This document shows, piece after piece, positions 17,426-26,073 of a stretch of DNA of 64,000 bases. Where the stretch lies: contig CALJTY010000042.1 of NCBI GenBank assembly GCA_937975915.1, positions 124,001 through 188,000 of the forward strand, written 5' to 3'. Each line of letters starts with the position of its first letter. The stretch's first letter is position 1. Position numbers and translations under genes: made by a program. Under the pieces are notes generated by a model, which saw only the letters and a program-made list of their open reading frames with translations, searched no databases and was not told the DNA's origin. Origin of the DNA: an uncultured Acidimicrobiaceae bacterium. Lineage in GTDB: Bacteria; Actinomycetota; Acidimicrobiia; Acidimicrobiales; RAAP-2.

Positions 17426-18183
17426 AAGTAGCAACCTGGAACGTCAACTCGCTCACGGCACGATGGCCTCGAGTAGAGGAATGGATTGAAAGCGCTGCGC
17501 CTGACGTATTGCTAATCCAAGAGACGAAACAAACGGACGCAAAGTTCCCCTTCGCACAATTAAGCGAACTCGGCTACGAATCTGCGCACTACGGCCAAGG
17601 ACAATGGAATGGTGTTGCAATTTTTTCCAAGGTCGGGCTCAGCGATGTCACCAGAGGCTTTGGCGACGATGACCCTGAAGCGAGAATTATTGGCGCTACG
17701 TGTGGACCACTTCGTGTGTATTCCTGCTACATCCCAAATGGTCGAGCACTAGACAATCCGCACTACGTGTACAAACTCGAATGGCTAGCAAAGCTAAAGG
17801 ACTTAGTTGCTAGCCGAGATAAAGATCAGCACATTGTCGTTGGCGGCGACTTCAACGTGACGCCAAGCGACCTTGATTGCTACGACCCGAGTGTTTTTGA
17901 AGGCGCAACGCACGTGAGTGAACCAGAGCGTGAAGCGCTGCGTGCGATTGAAGCTACGGGGCTTAACGACTTAACGAGAAAGCTGCATCCTGAAGATCCA
18001 AGCTATTCCTGGTGGGATTATCGCAACGGCTCTTTTCGAAGAGGGTGGGGACTTCGAATTGACCTTCTCTACGTTGACGATGGACTTCTTCAAAAAGCGA
18101 CTGCGAGTTACGTCGATAGAGAAGCGAGAAAAGCGGAGAAGCCTTCGGACCACGCACCCGTGGTTGGAGAATTTGCTCTTTAA
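17422..18183 (+). CDS. xthA: Exodeoxyribonuclease III (AP endonuclease family)
   Basis: The 253-residue protein carries the exonuclease III/APE1 motifs: the metal ligand Asn in ATWNVNSL, Glu in LLIQETKQTDAKFP, the conserved Tyr in VYSCYIPNG, GGDFNVTPSDLDCYDP, and the final SDHAPVV His pair. It repairs abasic sites and degrades DNA 3' ends. GTG start overlaps the previous stop (GTGA), making it the last gene of the kgd chain; it converges on the helicase with a 4-bp overlap. The HHS role is well supported. Confidence 0.92.
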   Translation: MKVATWNVNSLTARWPRVEEWIESAAPDVLLIQETKQTDAKFPFAQLSELGYESAHYGQGQWNGVAIFSKVGLSDVTRGFGDDDPEARIIGATCGPLRVYSCYIPNGRALDNPHYVYKLEWLAKLKDLVASRDKDQHIVVGGDFNVTPSDLDCYDPSVFEGATHVSEPEREALRAIEATGLNDLTRKLHPEDPSYSWWDYRNGSFRRGWGLRIDLLYVDDGLLQKATASYVDREARKAEKPSDHAPVVGEFAL

Positions 18184-19823
18184 GAGTTTTCTTGCACTGC
18201 TGCTTCGAGTTCCGCTCTAATTGCAGCCAGTCGAGCCTTGCGATCAGCACCAGTTACTGGAGCGTTGCGCTGTTCAATTTCTTTAACGGCGTTATCGACT
18301 GGTCCTAAGAACCTTGAAGGTTGACGGTCTGGGAACCGGTCGTCATCGGTTGCCTTGCTGTAGGAAATGAACAGTGAGTTTTCGGCACGACTCAGTGCCA
18401 CGTAGGCAAGGCGTCTTTCTTCAGCGAATTCTGCGGCCGTTGCCGCGTTGTAATTGGGAAGAATGCCTTCAGCCCACCCAACAGCGGCCACGCACTGGAA
18501 TTCAAGTCCCTTGGAACGGTGAATCGTTGAAAGCGCAACTGCATCATTCACCGATTCATCAATTTTCCTGGAATTCATTTCAGGTGATGTGATGAGGTCT
18601 GAGGCTGGTGAATGTTCTGGTCCACGAATTTCGTACGGAATGTTCGCGGCATCGAGTGCTTTAGCAATGATCTCTAGTTGACTATTAATTCGAGAGAGCA
18701 CTGCCATTGAGCTCCAAGCAGTTCCTGGCTTGTGTTTTGTACTCAGCCAGAGCGCAACGCTTCTCGCTTCTTCGGCGTCGGTGTCGTAAACGCGAATGAG
18801 GGGGATGTCCCCATCATGCTTGGCTGGCGTGATGCCTGCGGCCCCGTCTTCGAGCAATGTGTTGGCGACTTCGATGATGTTTGCAGTTGACCGGTGGTTT
18901 CTGGTGAGGTCGAGCACAATCGTGTCTGGCCACGTGCGAATAATTTCATTCAGCAGCTGTGGGTTAGCACCATTAAATCCGTAAATCGACTGGTTGGGGT
19001 CACCCACGCAGAATAAATCGGGATCTGCACCGGCCATTTCTTGAAGCATCATGAATTGAAGCGGGTTCATGTCTTGGGTTTCGTCTACAAAAATTGCTTT
19101 CGTGCGGTGGCGAAATGATGCCAGGACATTCTTATCTTCGCGAAGTAGTGACGTTGCTTCGCTCAAGAGAAGATCGAAGTCAAGCACTCCACGACTGCGG
19201 CATAGTCCTACGTAGCGGTCGAGCACGTCTGCGAACTGTGCCGGTGGGAGAGGACTATCACGCTTCATCTTTTTAGCGTTCTTTGAGTACAACGCTCCAT
19301 TGAAACCTTGGCTGAGTGCCCAACTAATTTCTGCTTCAATACGAGCTTGGAGGTAATCGGCGAATTTCCCTTCACCGTTTTTCTCCATCTGGTCTGCGAG
19401 GGCCTTAACTAACTTTTTTCGGTTCGATTCAATTACGAGTGGCTTGAGGTGGTGGTCCTCACGGTACTGATTAACAATGGTGAGCGCCATGCGGTGAAAC
19501 GTTCCGGCACGAATGTCTCTAATGCCTGCTCGGTAGAGACGCTTTCTAAGTTCGTCGCCAGCTTTACGCGTAAAGGTCATGGCCAGAACTTGGTCCGAGT
19601 CAACTTTGCCTTCTGCAATCTTTCGTTGAATGCGTAGTGTTAATACGTGTGTCTTTCCAGATCCTGCGGTGGCACGAACAAGAAGTCGTGGGGCGTCAGA
19701 CATCACGGCTTCTCGCTGTTCAGGGGTTAGCCCAACCAGGAGGTCGCTCGTGAAGGTCGTTTCATCACTCATTGTCCCTATGACGCTACCGGCCAGTTGT
19801 GACATGGCATAAAGCCGGTCCAT
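18180..19823 (-). CDS. Short UvrD/PcrA-family DNA helicase apparently lacking subdomain 2B
   Basis: SF1A helicase motifs are complete: Walker A AGSGKT near 53-58, GTFHRMAL, motif II FVDETQD, motif III GDPNQSIYGFNGA, motif IV NHRST, motif V STIHRSKGLEF and motif VI YVALSRAENSLF. The frame is 547 residues against about 700 for UvrD/PcrA. Only around 27 residues separate IPYEIRGPEH from VALSTIHRSKG, where PcrA carries its large 2B insertion, so 2B seems absent. C-terminal HRDC or RNAP-binding tail is not obvious. Start is uncertain: ATG 19823 lies close to a -10, while ATG 19772 (MSDETTF) would also keep all motifs. It is divergent from the hydrolase. Confidence 0.85.
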   Translation of the reverse strand: MDRLYAMSQLAGSVIGTMSDETTFTSDLLVGLTPEQREAVMSDAPRLLVRATAGSGKTHVLTLRIQRKIAEGKVDSDQVLAMTFTRKAGDELRKRLYRAGIRDIRAGTFHRMALTIVNQYREDHHLKPLVIESNRKKLVKALADQMEKNGEGKFADYLQARIEAEISWALSQGFNGALYSKNAKKMKRDSPLPPAQFADVLDRYVGLCRSRGVLDFDLLLSEATSLLREDKNVLASFRHRTKAIFVDETQDMNPLQFMMLQEMAGADPDLFCVGDPNQSIYGFNGANPQLLNEIIRTWPDTIVLDLTRNHRSTANIIEVANTLLEDGAAGITPAKHDGDIPLIRVYDTDAEEARSVALWLSTKHKPGTAWSSMAVLSRINSQLEIIAKALDAANIPYEIRGPEHSPASDLITSPEMNSRKIDESVNDAVALSTIHRSKGLEFQCVAAVGWAEGILPNYNAATAAEFAEERRLAYVALSRAENSLFISYSKATDDDRFPDRQPSRFLGPVDNAVKEIEQRNAPVTGADRKARLAAIRAELEAAVQENS

Positions 19824-19831
19824 ATCGTCAG

Positions 19832-19838
19832 TAACCTA
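19832..19838. promoter_or_regulatory. Overlapping divergent -10 elements (TAACCTA/TAGGTTA)
   Basis: The plus strand reads TAACCT, seven bases before the GTG at 19845. The minus strand reads TAGGTT over the same bases, nine bases before the helicase ATG at 19823. One near-palindromic heptamer could thus serve both directions and only one at a time. Confidence 0.4.
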
Positions 19839-19844
19839 AAAGAC

Positions 19845-20594
19845 GTGCTGAGTGCCTATGGCAACGGAAAACTCTTTGGTGAGCCCTATGGACAAAGCCC
19901 GGTTCGGGTGGTCTTTCTCCATGGATGGGGACGTCGAGGTCACGATTTCGCCGACGCCGCAGCCCAGCTCGCCCAGGAGGGCATCGGTTCTGTGGCATTT
20001 GATCTCCCTGGTTTTGGCTCATCGCCACTCCCAACGGTCGCTGGAGGAGCACGCCACTACGCAGATTTATTACTTCCAGCGCTCGCAGAACTGGGCACCG
20101 GTCCGTTTGTATTCGTAGGACATTCCTTTGGTGGTCGAATTGCAGTGGTGCTTGGGGCAAGTCACCCAGAACTCGTGAAGAGTTTGGTGCTTACGGGTGT
20201 TCCACTTCTTCGAAAGCAAACAACTTCAAAGTCTCCACGCATGTACCGGTTGCTTAGATCACTTAACAAGAGTCATCTAGTGAGCGACGCGACGATGGAA
20301 CGAGCTCGACAGCGATACGGATCAACTGATTATAAAAATGCGTCGGGAATTCTTCGAGATGTTCTAGTGGCGACAGTCAATGAAAGCTATGAAGAAGAGC
20401 TCGCAGCACTTAGGGCACCAGTTGTGATGGTGTGGGGAAGTAATGACATGGATGTTCCAGTGGCAATTGCTGAACGAGCTGGCACACTCCTGACCTCCAC
20501 GCATTCGCTTCGAGTCGTAAATGGCATTGGCCACTTGCTTCCATCACAAGCGCCAAAGGAACTAGCTGCGTCAATCAATGAGGCGCTTAAGTAA
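19845..20594 (+). CDS. Alpha/beta-fold hydrolase
   Basis: A 249-residue hydrolase with VVFLHGWGRRGHDF (oxyanion hole) near 22, VGHSFGGRIAV (nucleophile Ser) near 92, an acid in MVWGSNDMDVPV near 205 and the catalytic His in GIGHLLP near 237. It sits two bases upstream of the MurF-like gene, and the hydrolase-MurF-Ddl order suggests a cell-envelope operon; whether the hydrolase acts on envelope material is unknown. The short GTG start is preferred because of the -10 seven bases upstream. Confidence 0.82.
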   Translation: MLSAYGNGKLFGEPYGQSPVRVVFLHGWGRRGHDFADAAAQLAQEGIGSVAFDLPGFGSSPLPTVAGGARHYADLLLPALAELGTGPFVFVGHSFGGRIAVVLGASHPELVKSLVLTGVPLLRKQTTSKSPRMYRLLRSLNKSHLVSDATMERARQRYGSTDYKNASGILRDVLVATVNESYEEELAALRAPVVMVWGSNDMDVPVAIAERAGTLLTSTHSLRVVNGIGHLLPSQAPKELAASINEALK

Positions 20595-20596
20595 AC

Positions 20597-22162
20597 ATGG
20601 CACGCGCACTTCTCTCAGCAGCATTGACAATTGCAATCGCAGGCGCGTTTGTTGCGCAGATGGTTCGTTGGCTTCGAGTTCTGCAACGCGAACACTATGA
20701 GCCGAGTTCAATGAGTCGTTTCTTGGGCCGCTGGTCTTCCCCTCAGGTTGCGGGGGCTAAATCTCCGGAGCATCGAAGCGACAAGCGACCTATTTCTCTA
20801 AGTCAAGTATTGATTGCGCTACTCGCGGTCTCAGTGGTCTTGCACCTCGATGTTCTGGCGGTCCTAGTCAGTGTCTCATATGGAATCTTCTGTCCTCAAG
20901 GTCTCTCAATGAAGGGGCGAACTAGCAAGCTGCAATGGACCAGGCGTTTAAAGCTCACTGCCATTGTTTCAACACTTATTTGTTTATTGGTCGGTGTACT
21001 TGGCGCTTTTTCAACCAGGCCATGGTTGCTCGCCATTGCCATGCTGTGGGCGGTTCCAGTGATGTTGGACCTTTCTTCGCGACTACTTGCGCCGTATGAA
21101 AATGCTCAGGCGAAGAAGTTCGTCGCACAAGCAAGCACCCGACTCCATCGAATTAGTCCTCGCGTTGTTGCAATAACTGGCTCGTATGGAAAAACTTCGA
21201 CTAAGAACCACCTCTTTGATTTGCTCTCTAGCGACGGACAAGTAGTTGCATCTCCTCGCAGTTTCAATAATCGTGCAGGGCTGTCAAGAGCCATCAATGA
21301 AAACTTGAGTGACGGCACCAGAATTTTTATTGCTGAAATGGGAACCTACGGTCCTGGCGAAATAGAAGAACTTTGTTCGTGGTGCGAGCCTGAAATCTCA
21401 GTCATCACAGCCATCGGGCCCGTGCACTTAGAGCGCATGAAAAGTCTGGACGTTATTGAAGGCGCGAAGTTTGAAATTACAAAGTTGGCAAAGACTGTGA
21501 TTGTTAACAGTGATGATCCGCGACTAAAGAATTGGCCCGCAAAGCTAACTGGAAAAAAAGTTAGGACTGCTGGTTCTAGTGACCCTGATGCATCCGTGCG
21601 AGTCATTGTCGAAGGTTCAACGTGGCGAATAGTGATTGATGGTTCGGAGTTAATGACGCTCAGTCCACTCAGCGGCGTGCAGCCAACAAACCTTGCCTGT
21701 GCGATTGCTAGCGCGCTCGAGCTTGGCTGCAACCTCGAGCAACTTAAAGACCGCATTTCTCTGGTGCAACCTGTTGCTAACCGTGCCAATGTGATTACGG
21801 CGCCATCTGGTGTGATGGTGATCGACGACACCTTTAACGCCAACCCAGCCAGTGCAGCGGCGTCGCTCCAAGTGCTTGAGTCACTTTCGCTGAGTGGTCG
21901 CAGAGTAGTAATTACGCCAGGAATGATTGAACTCGGCGATGATCAGTTCAAAGAGAACGCCAAACTTGCGAAAAAAGTTGCGGACATGAACGCAGAGCTT
22001 GTGGTGGTGGGCAGAACCAATGTGCGGTCGCTGACGGCTGGATACGAAAAGTTTCCCAAGCGTTTTGATACCAGGGATCAAGCAGTGGCGTGGGTTCGAG
22101 AGGTACTTATTGCTGGTGATGGGGTGTTGTACCTCAACGACTTGCCAGACCACTACCCTTAA
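20597..22162 (+). CDS. Membrane-anchored Mur ligase, MurF-like (UDP-MurNAc-tripeptide D-Ala-D-Ala ligase)
   Basis: The first ~150 residues hold hydrophobic helices (LTIAIAGAFVAQM; VLIALLAVSVVLHLDVLAVLVSV; two more near 115-160). The Mur ligase core follows: ATP loop ITGSYGKTSTKNH near 195, SFNNRAGLSRAINENL, IAEMGTYGPGEI, the GPVHLERM His/Glu region, VIDDTFNANPASA near 415, and the end NDLPDHYP. These are MurF motifs; MurF adds D-Ala-D-Ala to the muramyl tripeptide. The next gene is D-Ala-D-Ala ligase, its substrate supplier. Canonical MurF is soluble and about 450 residues, so the N-terminal membrane extension is distinctive. Its length and the ddl neighbour support MurF over CphA/MurT-like ligases. 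Confidence 0.82.
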   Translation: MARALLSAALTIAIAGAFVAQMVRWLRVLQREHYEPSSMSRFLGRWSSPQVAGAKSPEHRSDKRPISLSQVLIALLAVSVVLHLDVLAVLVSVSYGIFCPQGLSMKGRTSKLQWTRRLKLTAIVSTLICLLVGVLGAFSTRPWLLAIAMLWAVPVMLDLSSRLLAPYENAQAKKFVAQASTRLHRISPRVVAITGSYGKTSTKNHLFDLLSSDGQVVASPRSFNNRAGLSRAINENLSDGTRIFIAEMGTYGPGEIEELCSWCEPEISVITAIGPVHLERMKSLDVIEGAKFEITKLAKTVIVNSDDPRLKNWPAKLTGKKVRTAGSSDPDASVRVIVEGSTWRIVIDGSELMTLSPLSGVQPTNLACAIASALELGCNLEQLKDRISLVQPVANRANVITAPSGVMVIDDTFNANPASAAASLQVLESLSLSGRRVVITPGMIELGDDQFKENAKLAKKVADMNAELVVVGRTNVRSLTAGYEKFPKRFDTRDQAVAWVREVLIAGDGVLYLNDLPDHYP

Positions 22163-22192
22163 TAACCAAGAAACATTGTTAGAGGGTGTTAC

Positions 22193-23290
22193 GTGACTAT
22201 TGGTGTGATCTTCGGTGGGCCAACGCCTGAACACGACATCTCAATTTTGACAGGGCTCCTCGCACTTCGAGAGCTAGAAAAAACCTCGAAAGATGTTGTC
22301 GGCATTTACTGGACCAAGACCGGTTCCTTCTTCTCTGTTCCTACTGGTGTTGAGGCAGAATCATTTCTCGACGGTGTGCCGAGAAGCTCAAGCGAAATAA
22401 CACTTCGTGTTGGTGACAAAGGTGGTTTCTACGAAACTGGTCGCAAAGAGCGTCTCATTGAACTCGATGCGGTTGTTGTCTGCTTGCACGGTGGCCCAGG
22501 AGAAGACGGCACTATCCAGGGCGTGCTTGACCTGGCCGGAGTTGCCTACAGTGGTCCAAGCGTTGCGGGGGCTGCGCTCGGAATGGACAAGTGGGCCTTT
22601 GGTTCTGTCGTAAGCGCTGCTGGGCTTTCCACACTTCCTAGAGTGCTGCTCACGAATGAAACGCAGTCGCTCCCATTTGATGGTCCCTACATTTTGAAAC
22701 CACGATTTGGTGGATCATCGATTGGTATTGATGTGGTTGCAGATTTCGCCACCGCCAAGGCCCGCCTTAGTGTGAACTCACACTTCGCACTCGGATGTGT
22801 TGTTGAGCCATTTAGGGAAGATCTCTTCGACCTGCAAATTGCACTTCGAACCTATCCAACGTTGCAACTTTCACAAATTGAAAAGCCCATTCGTCGCTCT
22901 ACCAATTCAGAGATTCTTGATTACCGCGATAAGTACGTAGGTGGCGAAGGAATGGTTTCTGCTCCGCGTGAACTTCCAGCCAAGCTTCCAGCTGGCCAGC
23001 AAGAGACCATTGAAAAGTTCGCCAGGACTATTGCTGACATTGCTTCAGTTCGCGGCGTTGCGCGAATTGACTTTCTAGCGAATGAAAATGAGCTCTACGT
23101 AAACGAAATCAATACAATCCCTGGATCGCTATCGAAACATCTGTTCGTTGATCCGCTCCTGCCTTTTTCCCAGTTACTCAGTGACTTGATTGCTGAAGCT
23201 CGTGAGCGTCCGGCTCATCGCTACAGCGCCGCTGGTGCCGATGGGCTCGTGCTTCGAAGTGCTTCGAGCATCGCTTCGAAACTCGCGTAA
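22193..23290 (+). CDS. ddl: D-alanine--D-alanine ligase
   Basis: ATP-grasp ligase of 365 residues. Visible motifs: VIFGGPTPEHDIS at the N-terminus, LHGGPGEDGTIQG near 96-108, YILKPRFGGSSIGI near 165 and RIDFLANENELYVNEINTIPGSL with the metal-binding Glu/Asn near 300. The enzyme makes the D-Ala-D-Ala dipeptide that MurF, just upstream, attaches to peptidoglycan precursor. GTG start after AGAGGG (about 6 bases). The last ~39 codons overlap, tail to tail, the end of the BTAD-like gene by 117 bp. Confidence 0.93.
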   Translation: MTIGVIFGGPTPEHDISILTGLLALRELEKTSKDVVGIYWTKTGSFFSVPTGVEAESFLDGVPRSSSEITLRVGDKGGFYETGRKERLIELDAVVVCLHGGPGEDGTIQGVLDLAGVAYSGPSVAGAALGMDKWAFGSVVSAAGLSTLPRVLLTNETQSLPFDGPYILKPRFGGSSIGIDVVADFATAKARLSVNSHFALGCVVEPFREDLFDLQIALRTYPTLQLSQIEKPIRRSTNSEILDYRDKYVGGEGMVSAPRELPAKLPAGQQETIEKFARTIADIASVRGVARIDFLANENELYVNEINTIPGSLSKHLFVDPLLPFSQLLSDLIAEARERPAHRYSAAGADGLVLRSASSIASKLA

Positions 23291-24847
23291 TCGAGGGACT
23301 GCATTTAGCGCCTCGGTGAGTGCGTCACTGTAGGGGTCAATAAGCCGTCCTTTTTCTAGAGCCCAGAACGCTTCTTCGTAGTCACCTCGCTCGAGTGCGT
23401 CGTGGTGCAAACAAAGCGCGGCCCACTCACCATCTCTAAGGAGTTTGGCTTGGTGGCCCTCAGCGAGGAACCATTCATAGCCATGAAGAACACTGGCAAA
23501 TGGTTCACCAGCCACTAATTGCAGCGCACTTCTCACTAGAGGCGCACCCTCTTCAGTAGAGAGCTTCCTGGCTCTAGAGATAGTTTCATGAAAAATCTCT
23601 ACATCACTCGTTACTTCACTCGTTTCATACAGCCCAGAAGATGAGACGGGGCGTAGTCGCGGGCCATGTCCTCCTACGCCCAAACTTTTTCGCACTGCAC
23701 TCGCAGTATTTGAAAGAGTTCGAAGTGAAGCATCGATCTCTTCATGAGAGAGAACTCTCGTTCTCAGTCGATCACCCGTTACTGGCTCGTGACGATGAAG
23801 TGCCAGGTAAGAAGTCATCTCGATACAACGCCTTCTCAGTGCTGGCGCGAATGGTTCGACGAGACCTTGGACGTTTGGTGCAGCTCGTAGTAATTGAACC
23901 CTGATTTCTTGCGGTTCTAAAACTGAAGAACCATTTTTGTTGATGCGTACACAAAAATTGTTGAGGTCGAGGTCTGAGAGTTCCGGGCCCAGATACAAAA
24001 CAATCGTTGTTGGAAGCCTTTTGGCTAGCAATGTCAAGAGTTGCGTTTCATTATGCGCGTATTCAATGCGCCCTCCGCTCTGGAGCGCTACACAGTTCTC
24101 AATTATTTCTTCGCTGCCCCAAAGTGGATCCACCAGAAGTGTTCCACCAGCGTGGGAAAACGAAATCCTCGTTGAGTTTACGGATTCGCTCAGCACACAA
24201 ACAACGAGTGGAGCGCACTGAAGATTTATTTCGCCTGGAGTCACTTTCTCGGTGACATCTAACGTGCCATGAACCTGGTTGCCAATGCGTTCAATGAGCG
24301 AGCTAAGAAACTCGGGACTGTTTGCTCTCATAAGCGAGATTGCTTCGTCAACGTCTTCGAGGTCGCCCACAAACTGCTGGGACCGCAGAATGTCCTTTCG
24401 CTTCTTTGCCGCCAGGGCTATGGGAACTGAGCTCAGTAGCGAAAGGGCGCTGGATGAATCTTCGTGCTTTAGAGGTTTAACCAGCGGCGCTTCGTAGTTA
24501 GTGCTCACAGAAACTGGGGCGAGCAAGGTCGCCGCACTGGTGCTTGAGGTGACTAAAAAAGGCATCAACACCAAAACGAGTCCTGCGAGCCAGGCACTGC
24601 CATCCTTCTGTGTTCTTCGACCATTTCTCAGTTGCACAATGTTGAACAGGAGCTGCAGTAAAAAAACAACCCAAAAGATTCCGAGCACTATCAAAAAGAA
24701 GTGAACAAGGCGCGCGTGTGACTGATGCTCAGAATAACTCCAGCGCGAAACCACGACGTAGGGGAGTAGAAAGAAATACAGTGCCAAGGCGGTGCCGTGC
24801 AGCGGACCTTTGGCGAATCTCTTTACTGAGTGGGTAGCAGTTGCCAT
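23174..24847 (-). CDS. Membrane protein with C-terminal BTAD-like (SARP-type TPR) domain
   Basis: The likely start is the in-frame ATG at 24847 (MATATHSVKRF), giving 557 residues. Three hydrophobic segments near 18-37, 48-73 and 86-112 precede a large central region. The C-terminal ~170 residues match the bacterial transcriptional activator (BTAD) helical repeat of SARP regulators, with FHETISRARKL, FLAEGHQAKL and AFWALEKGRLIDPYSDAL. No DNA-binding domain is apparent, so this is not a normal SARP activator. It overlaps the upstream Thr-rich gene by 25 bp and the convergent ddl by 117 bp. The reading frame is open to 25375, but that upstream part is probably spurious because a more protein-like frame overlaps it. 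Confidence 0.65.
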   Translation of the reverse strand: MATATHSVKRFAKGPLHGTALALYFFLLPYVVVSRWSYSEHQSHARLVHFFLIVLGIFWVVFLLQLLFNIVQLRNGRRTQKDGSAWLAGLVLVLMPFLVTSSTSAATLLAPVSVSTNYEAPLVKPLKHEDSSSALSLLSSVPIALAAKKRKDILRSQQFVGDLEDVDEAISLMRANSPEFLSSLIERIGNQVHGTLDVTEKVTPGEINLQCAPLVVCVLSESVNSTRISFSHAGGTLLVDPLWGSEEIIENCVALQSGGRIEYAHNETQLLTLLAKRLPTTIVLYLGPELSDLDLNNFCVRINKNGSSVLEPQEIRVQLLRAAPNVQGLVEPFAPALRRRCIEMTSYLALHRHEPVTGDRLRTRVLSHEEIDASLRTLSNTASAVRKSLGVGGHGPRLRPVSSSGLYETSEVTSDVEIFHETISRARKLSTEEGAPLVRSALQLVAGEPFASVLHGYEWFLAEGHQAKLLRDGEWAALCLHHDALERGDYEEAFWALEKGRLIDPYSDALTEALNAVPRLREFRSDARSTSKHEPIGTSGAVAMSRTLTSFSNQVTE

Positions 24848-25314
24848 ACTGAACTCCCTTGTGAACTGAGTTCCAACTGGCATTCTTGATTCGTCGTGAT
24901 TATTACTTTGCTCACTACGGGCGTCGTTACTTCTGCGCAGACGAGCACCACGCTTGTCGGGAGGCTGGCGCTGAAGACCCAGGTCCCGGGGCCTTGCACT
25001 GGAACGTTGAGTGAACTTTCGCCCGAAGTAAGTACCCCATTGAGTGCTCCAGTTGGTGGGGTGTGAGCCACCACGGTCGTCGTTGTCGGCGCTGAGTATC
25101 TCGGCACGGTTGTTACGACTACGTGCCTTGGCAAAGTTGTCGTCGGAATCGTTGTTGGCAACTGCGTCGTTGTTGTGCTTGTTGTTTCGATGACGCTTGG
25201 TTGAGGGTGAGACTGATTTTGTGAGCTGAGCGTAAAGACCAGAATGAGCAGAAGAAGAGGGCTCGACCACAGGACTAAATGGGCTCCTCGTAGAGAAGTT
25301 AGTTTGCGCATCAT
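24823..25314 (-). CDS. Membrane-anchored, threonine-rich-linker protein of unknown function
   Basis: About 163 residues (start ATG 25314; GTG 25341 and ATG 25311 are alternatives). One transmembrane helix (LVLWSSPLLLLILVFTL) near 10-27, a Thr/Pro-rich linker near 40-85 (TTSTTTTQLPTTIPTTTL), and a C-terminal extracytoplasmic domain of ~75 residues with two cysteines. The arrangement suggests a surface-exposed domain held off the membrane by a flexible linker. I do not recognise the family. It sits between the sigma-like gene (58 bp upstream) and the BTAD-like gene (overlapping). Threonine codon runs explain the Asn/Asp-rich shadow frame over the same bases. Confidence 0.6.
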   Translation of the reverse strand: MMRKLTSLRGAHLVLWSSPLLLLILVFTLSSQNQSHPQPSVIETTSTTTTQLPTTIPTTTLPRHVVVTTVPRYSAPTTTTVVAHTPPTGALNGVLTSGESSLNVPVQGPGTWVFSASLPTSVVLVCAEVTTPVVSKVIITTNQECQLELSSQGSSVWQLLPTQ

Positions 25315-25371
25315 CGTTATCCCAACGTAACTGTGGAGCACTCTGATTGGTATTCACCGGTGGGTTGTTGC

Positions 25372-26073
25372 TCATAGAAGGAACTTGATTGCGAAGTTCT
25401 TCAGTTCCGCCTGAAGCGAACCATATGAGGAGTGATCGGCTCTGGCGAGGTCACGAAGAGATCTTCCTTCAAAGACTCGCAAGTACGTAAGGCGAGCAAC
25501 CCTCTCGTAGCGACTGCCGTAGTAACTATTCAGCCGAGATAAGAGCGGTGAAGCAGCGGTGTCAGGTGGGTCACCCTGATCAAAATTGGACACCACTTTC
25601 AATGCTTCACGTTCTTTACTGATCCAGCGACGCATTCTTCCCTTTAGGGCCGACAAAATGTCTGGAGCACTGTACTGACGTGATTCCCCGGCCCATTTGA
25701 CGAGAAGTTCATTGGTGAACGAAAGAGCAGTGGCGAGTACTTCGCTTGGCTCACTGATGATTCCTTCTCCAAACCTCAGCTGACGACAAACACTGACGAT
25801 TCCAGGAATAAGGGTTTGTAACAACGTGCGACAAATGAGCGGATCATGAGCGTCCTCCAGCAAAATTCGAAGAATCTCAGCTCGCTCGATGACTGAAAGT
25901 CGCGACTTCATGTCTAAAGCATCAACGACATCGCATAAATCATGAAGGTCGCCAAATCCGGCGTCAGGATGGCGAGCTTTTAGTTCGCTCAGTGCCAAAC
26001 ATGAAGCTGTTGATCTGCCTAAACGTCGCCATTCACGTCGCAGTTGACCTAATAAATCATTTTGTATGGGCAT
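25372..26073 (-). CDS. Helical protein with sigma-70 region-4-like HTH end; function unknown
   Basis: The ATG at 26073 gives 233 residues (MPIQNDLLGQLRREWRR). The body is all-helical and hydrophilic. The C-terminal 60 residues (RVARLTYLRVFEGRSLRDLARADHSSYGSLQ in shape) resemble the region-4 helix-turn-helix of sigma factors, with no region 2, so it is not a complete sigma factor. It is first in a three-gene minus-strand cluster and divergent from the acidic protein at 26196. A longer frame to 26172 adds a Cys-rich stretch that overlaps the divergent promoter and is less likely. Confidence 0.55.
   Translation of the reverse strand: MPIQNDLLGQLRREWRRLGRSTASCLALSELKARHPDAGFGDLHDLCDVVDALDMKSRLSVIERAEILRILLEDAHDPLICRTLLQTLIPGIVSVCRQLRFGEGIISEPSEVLATALSFTNELLVKWAGESRQYSAPDILSALKGRMRRWISKEREALKVVSNFDQGDPPDTAASPLLSRLNSYYGSRYERVARLTYLRVFEGRSLRDLARADHSSYGSLQAELKNFAIKFLL

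Noticed and set aside
24848..25375. Extension of the BTAD frame to an ATG at 25375, with ATGA overlap with the sigma-like gene
   Set aside because: Its product is an Asn/Asp/Arg-rich low-complexity sequence, mirroring Thr/Pro codons of the membrane protein in the alternate frame, which has a clear helix and stalk.
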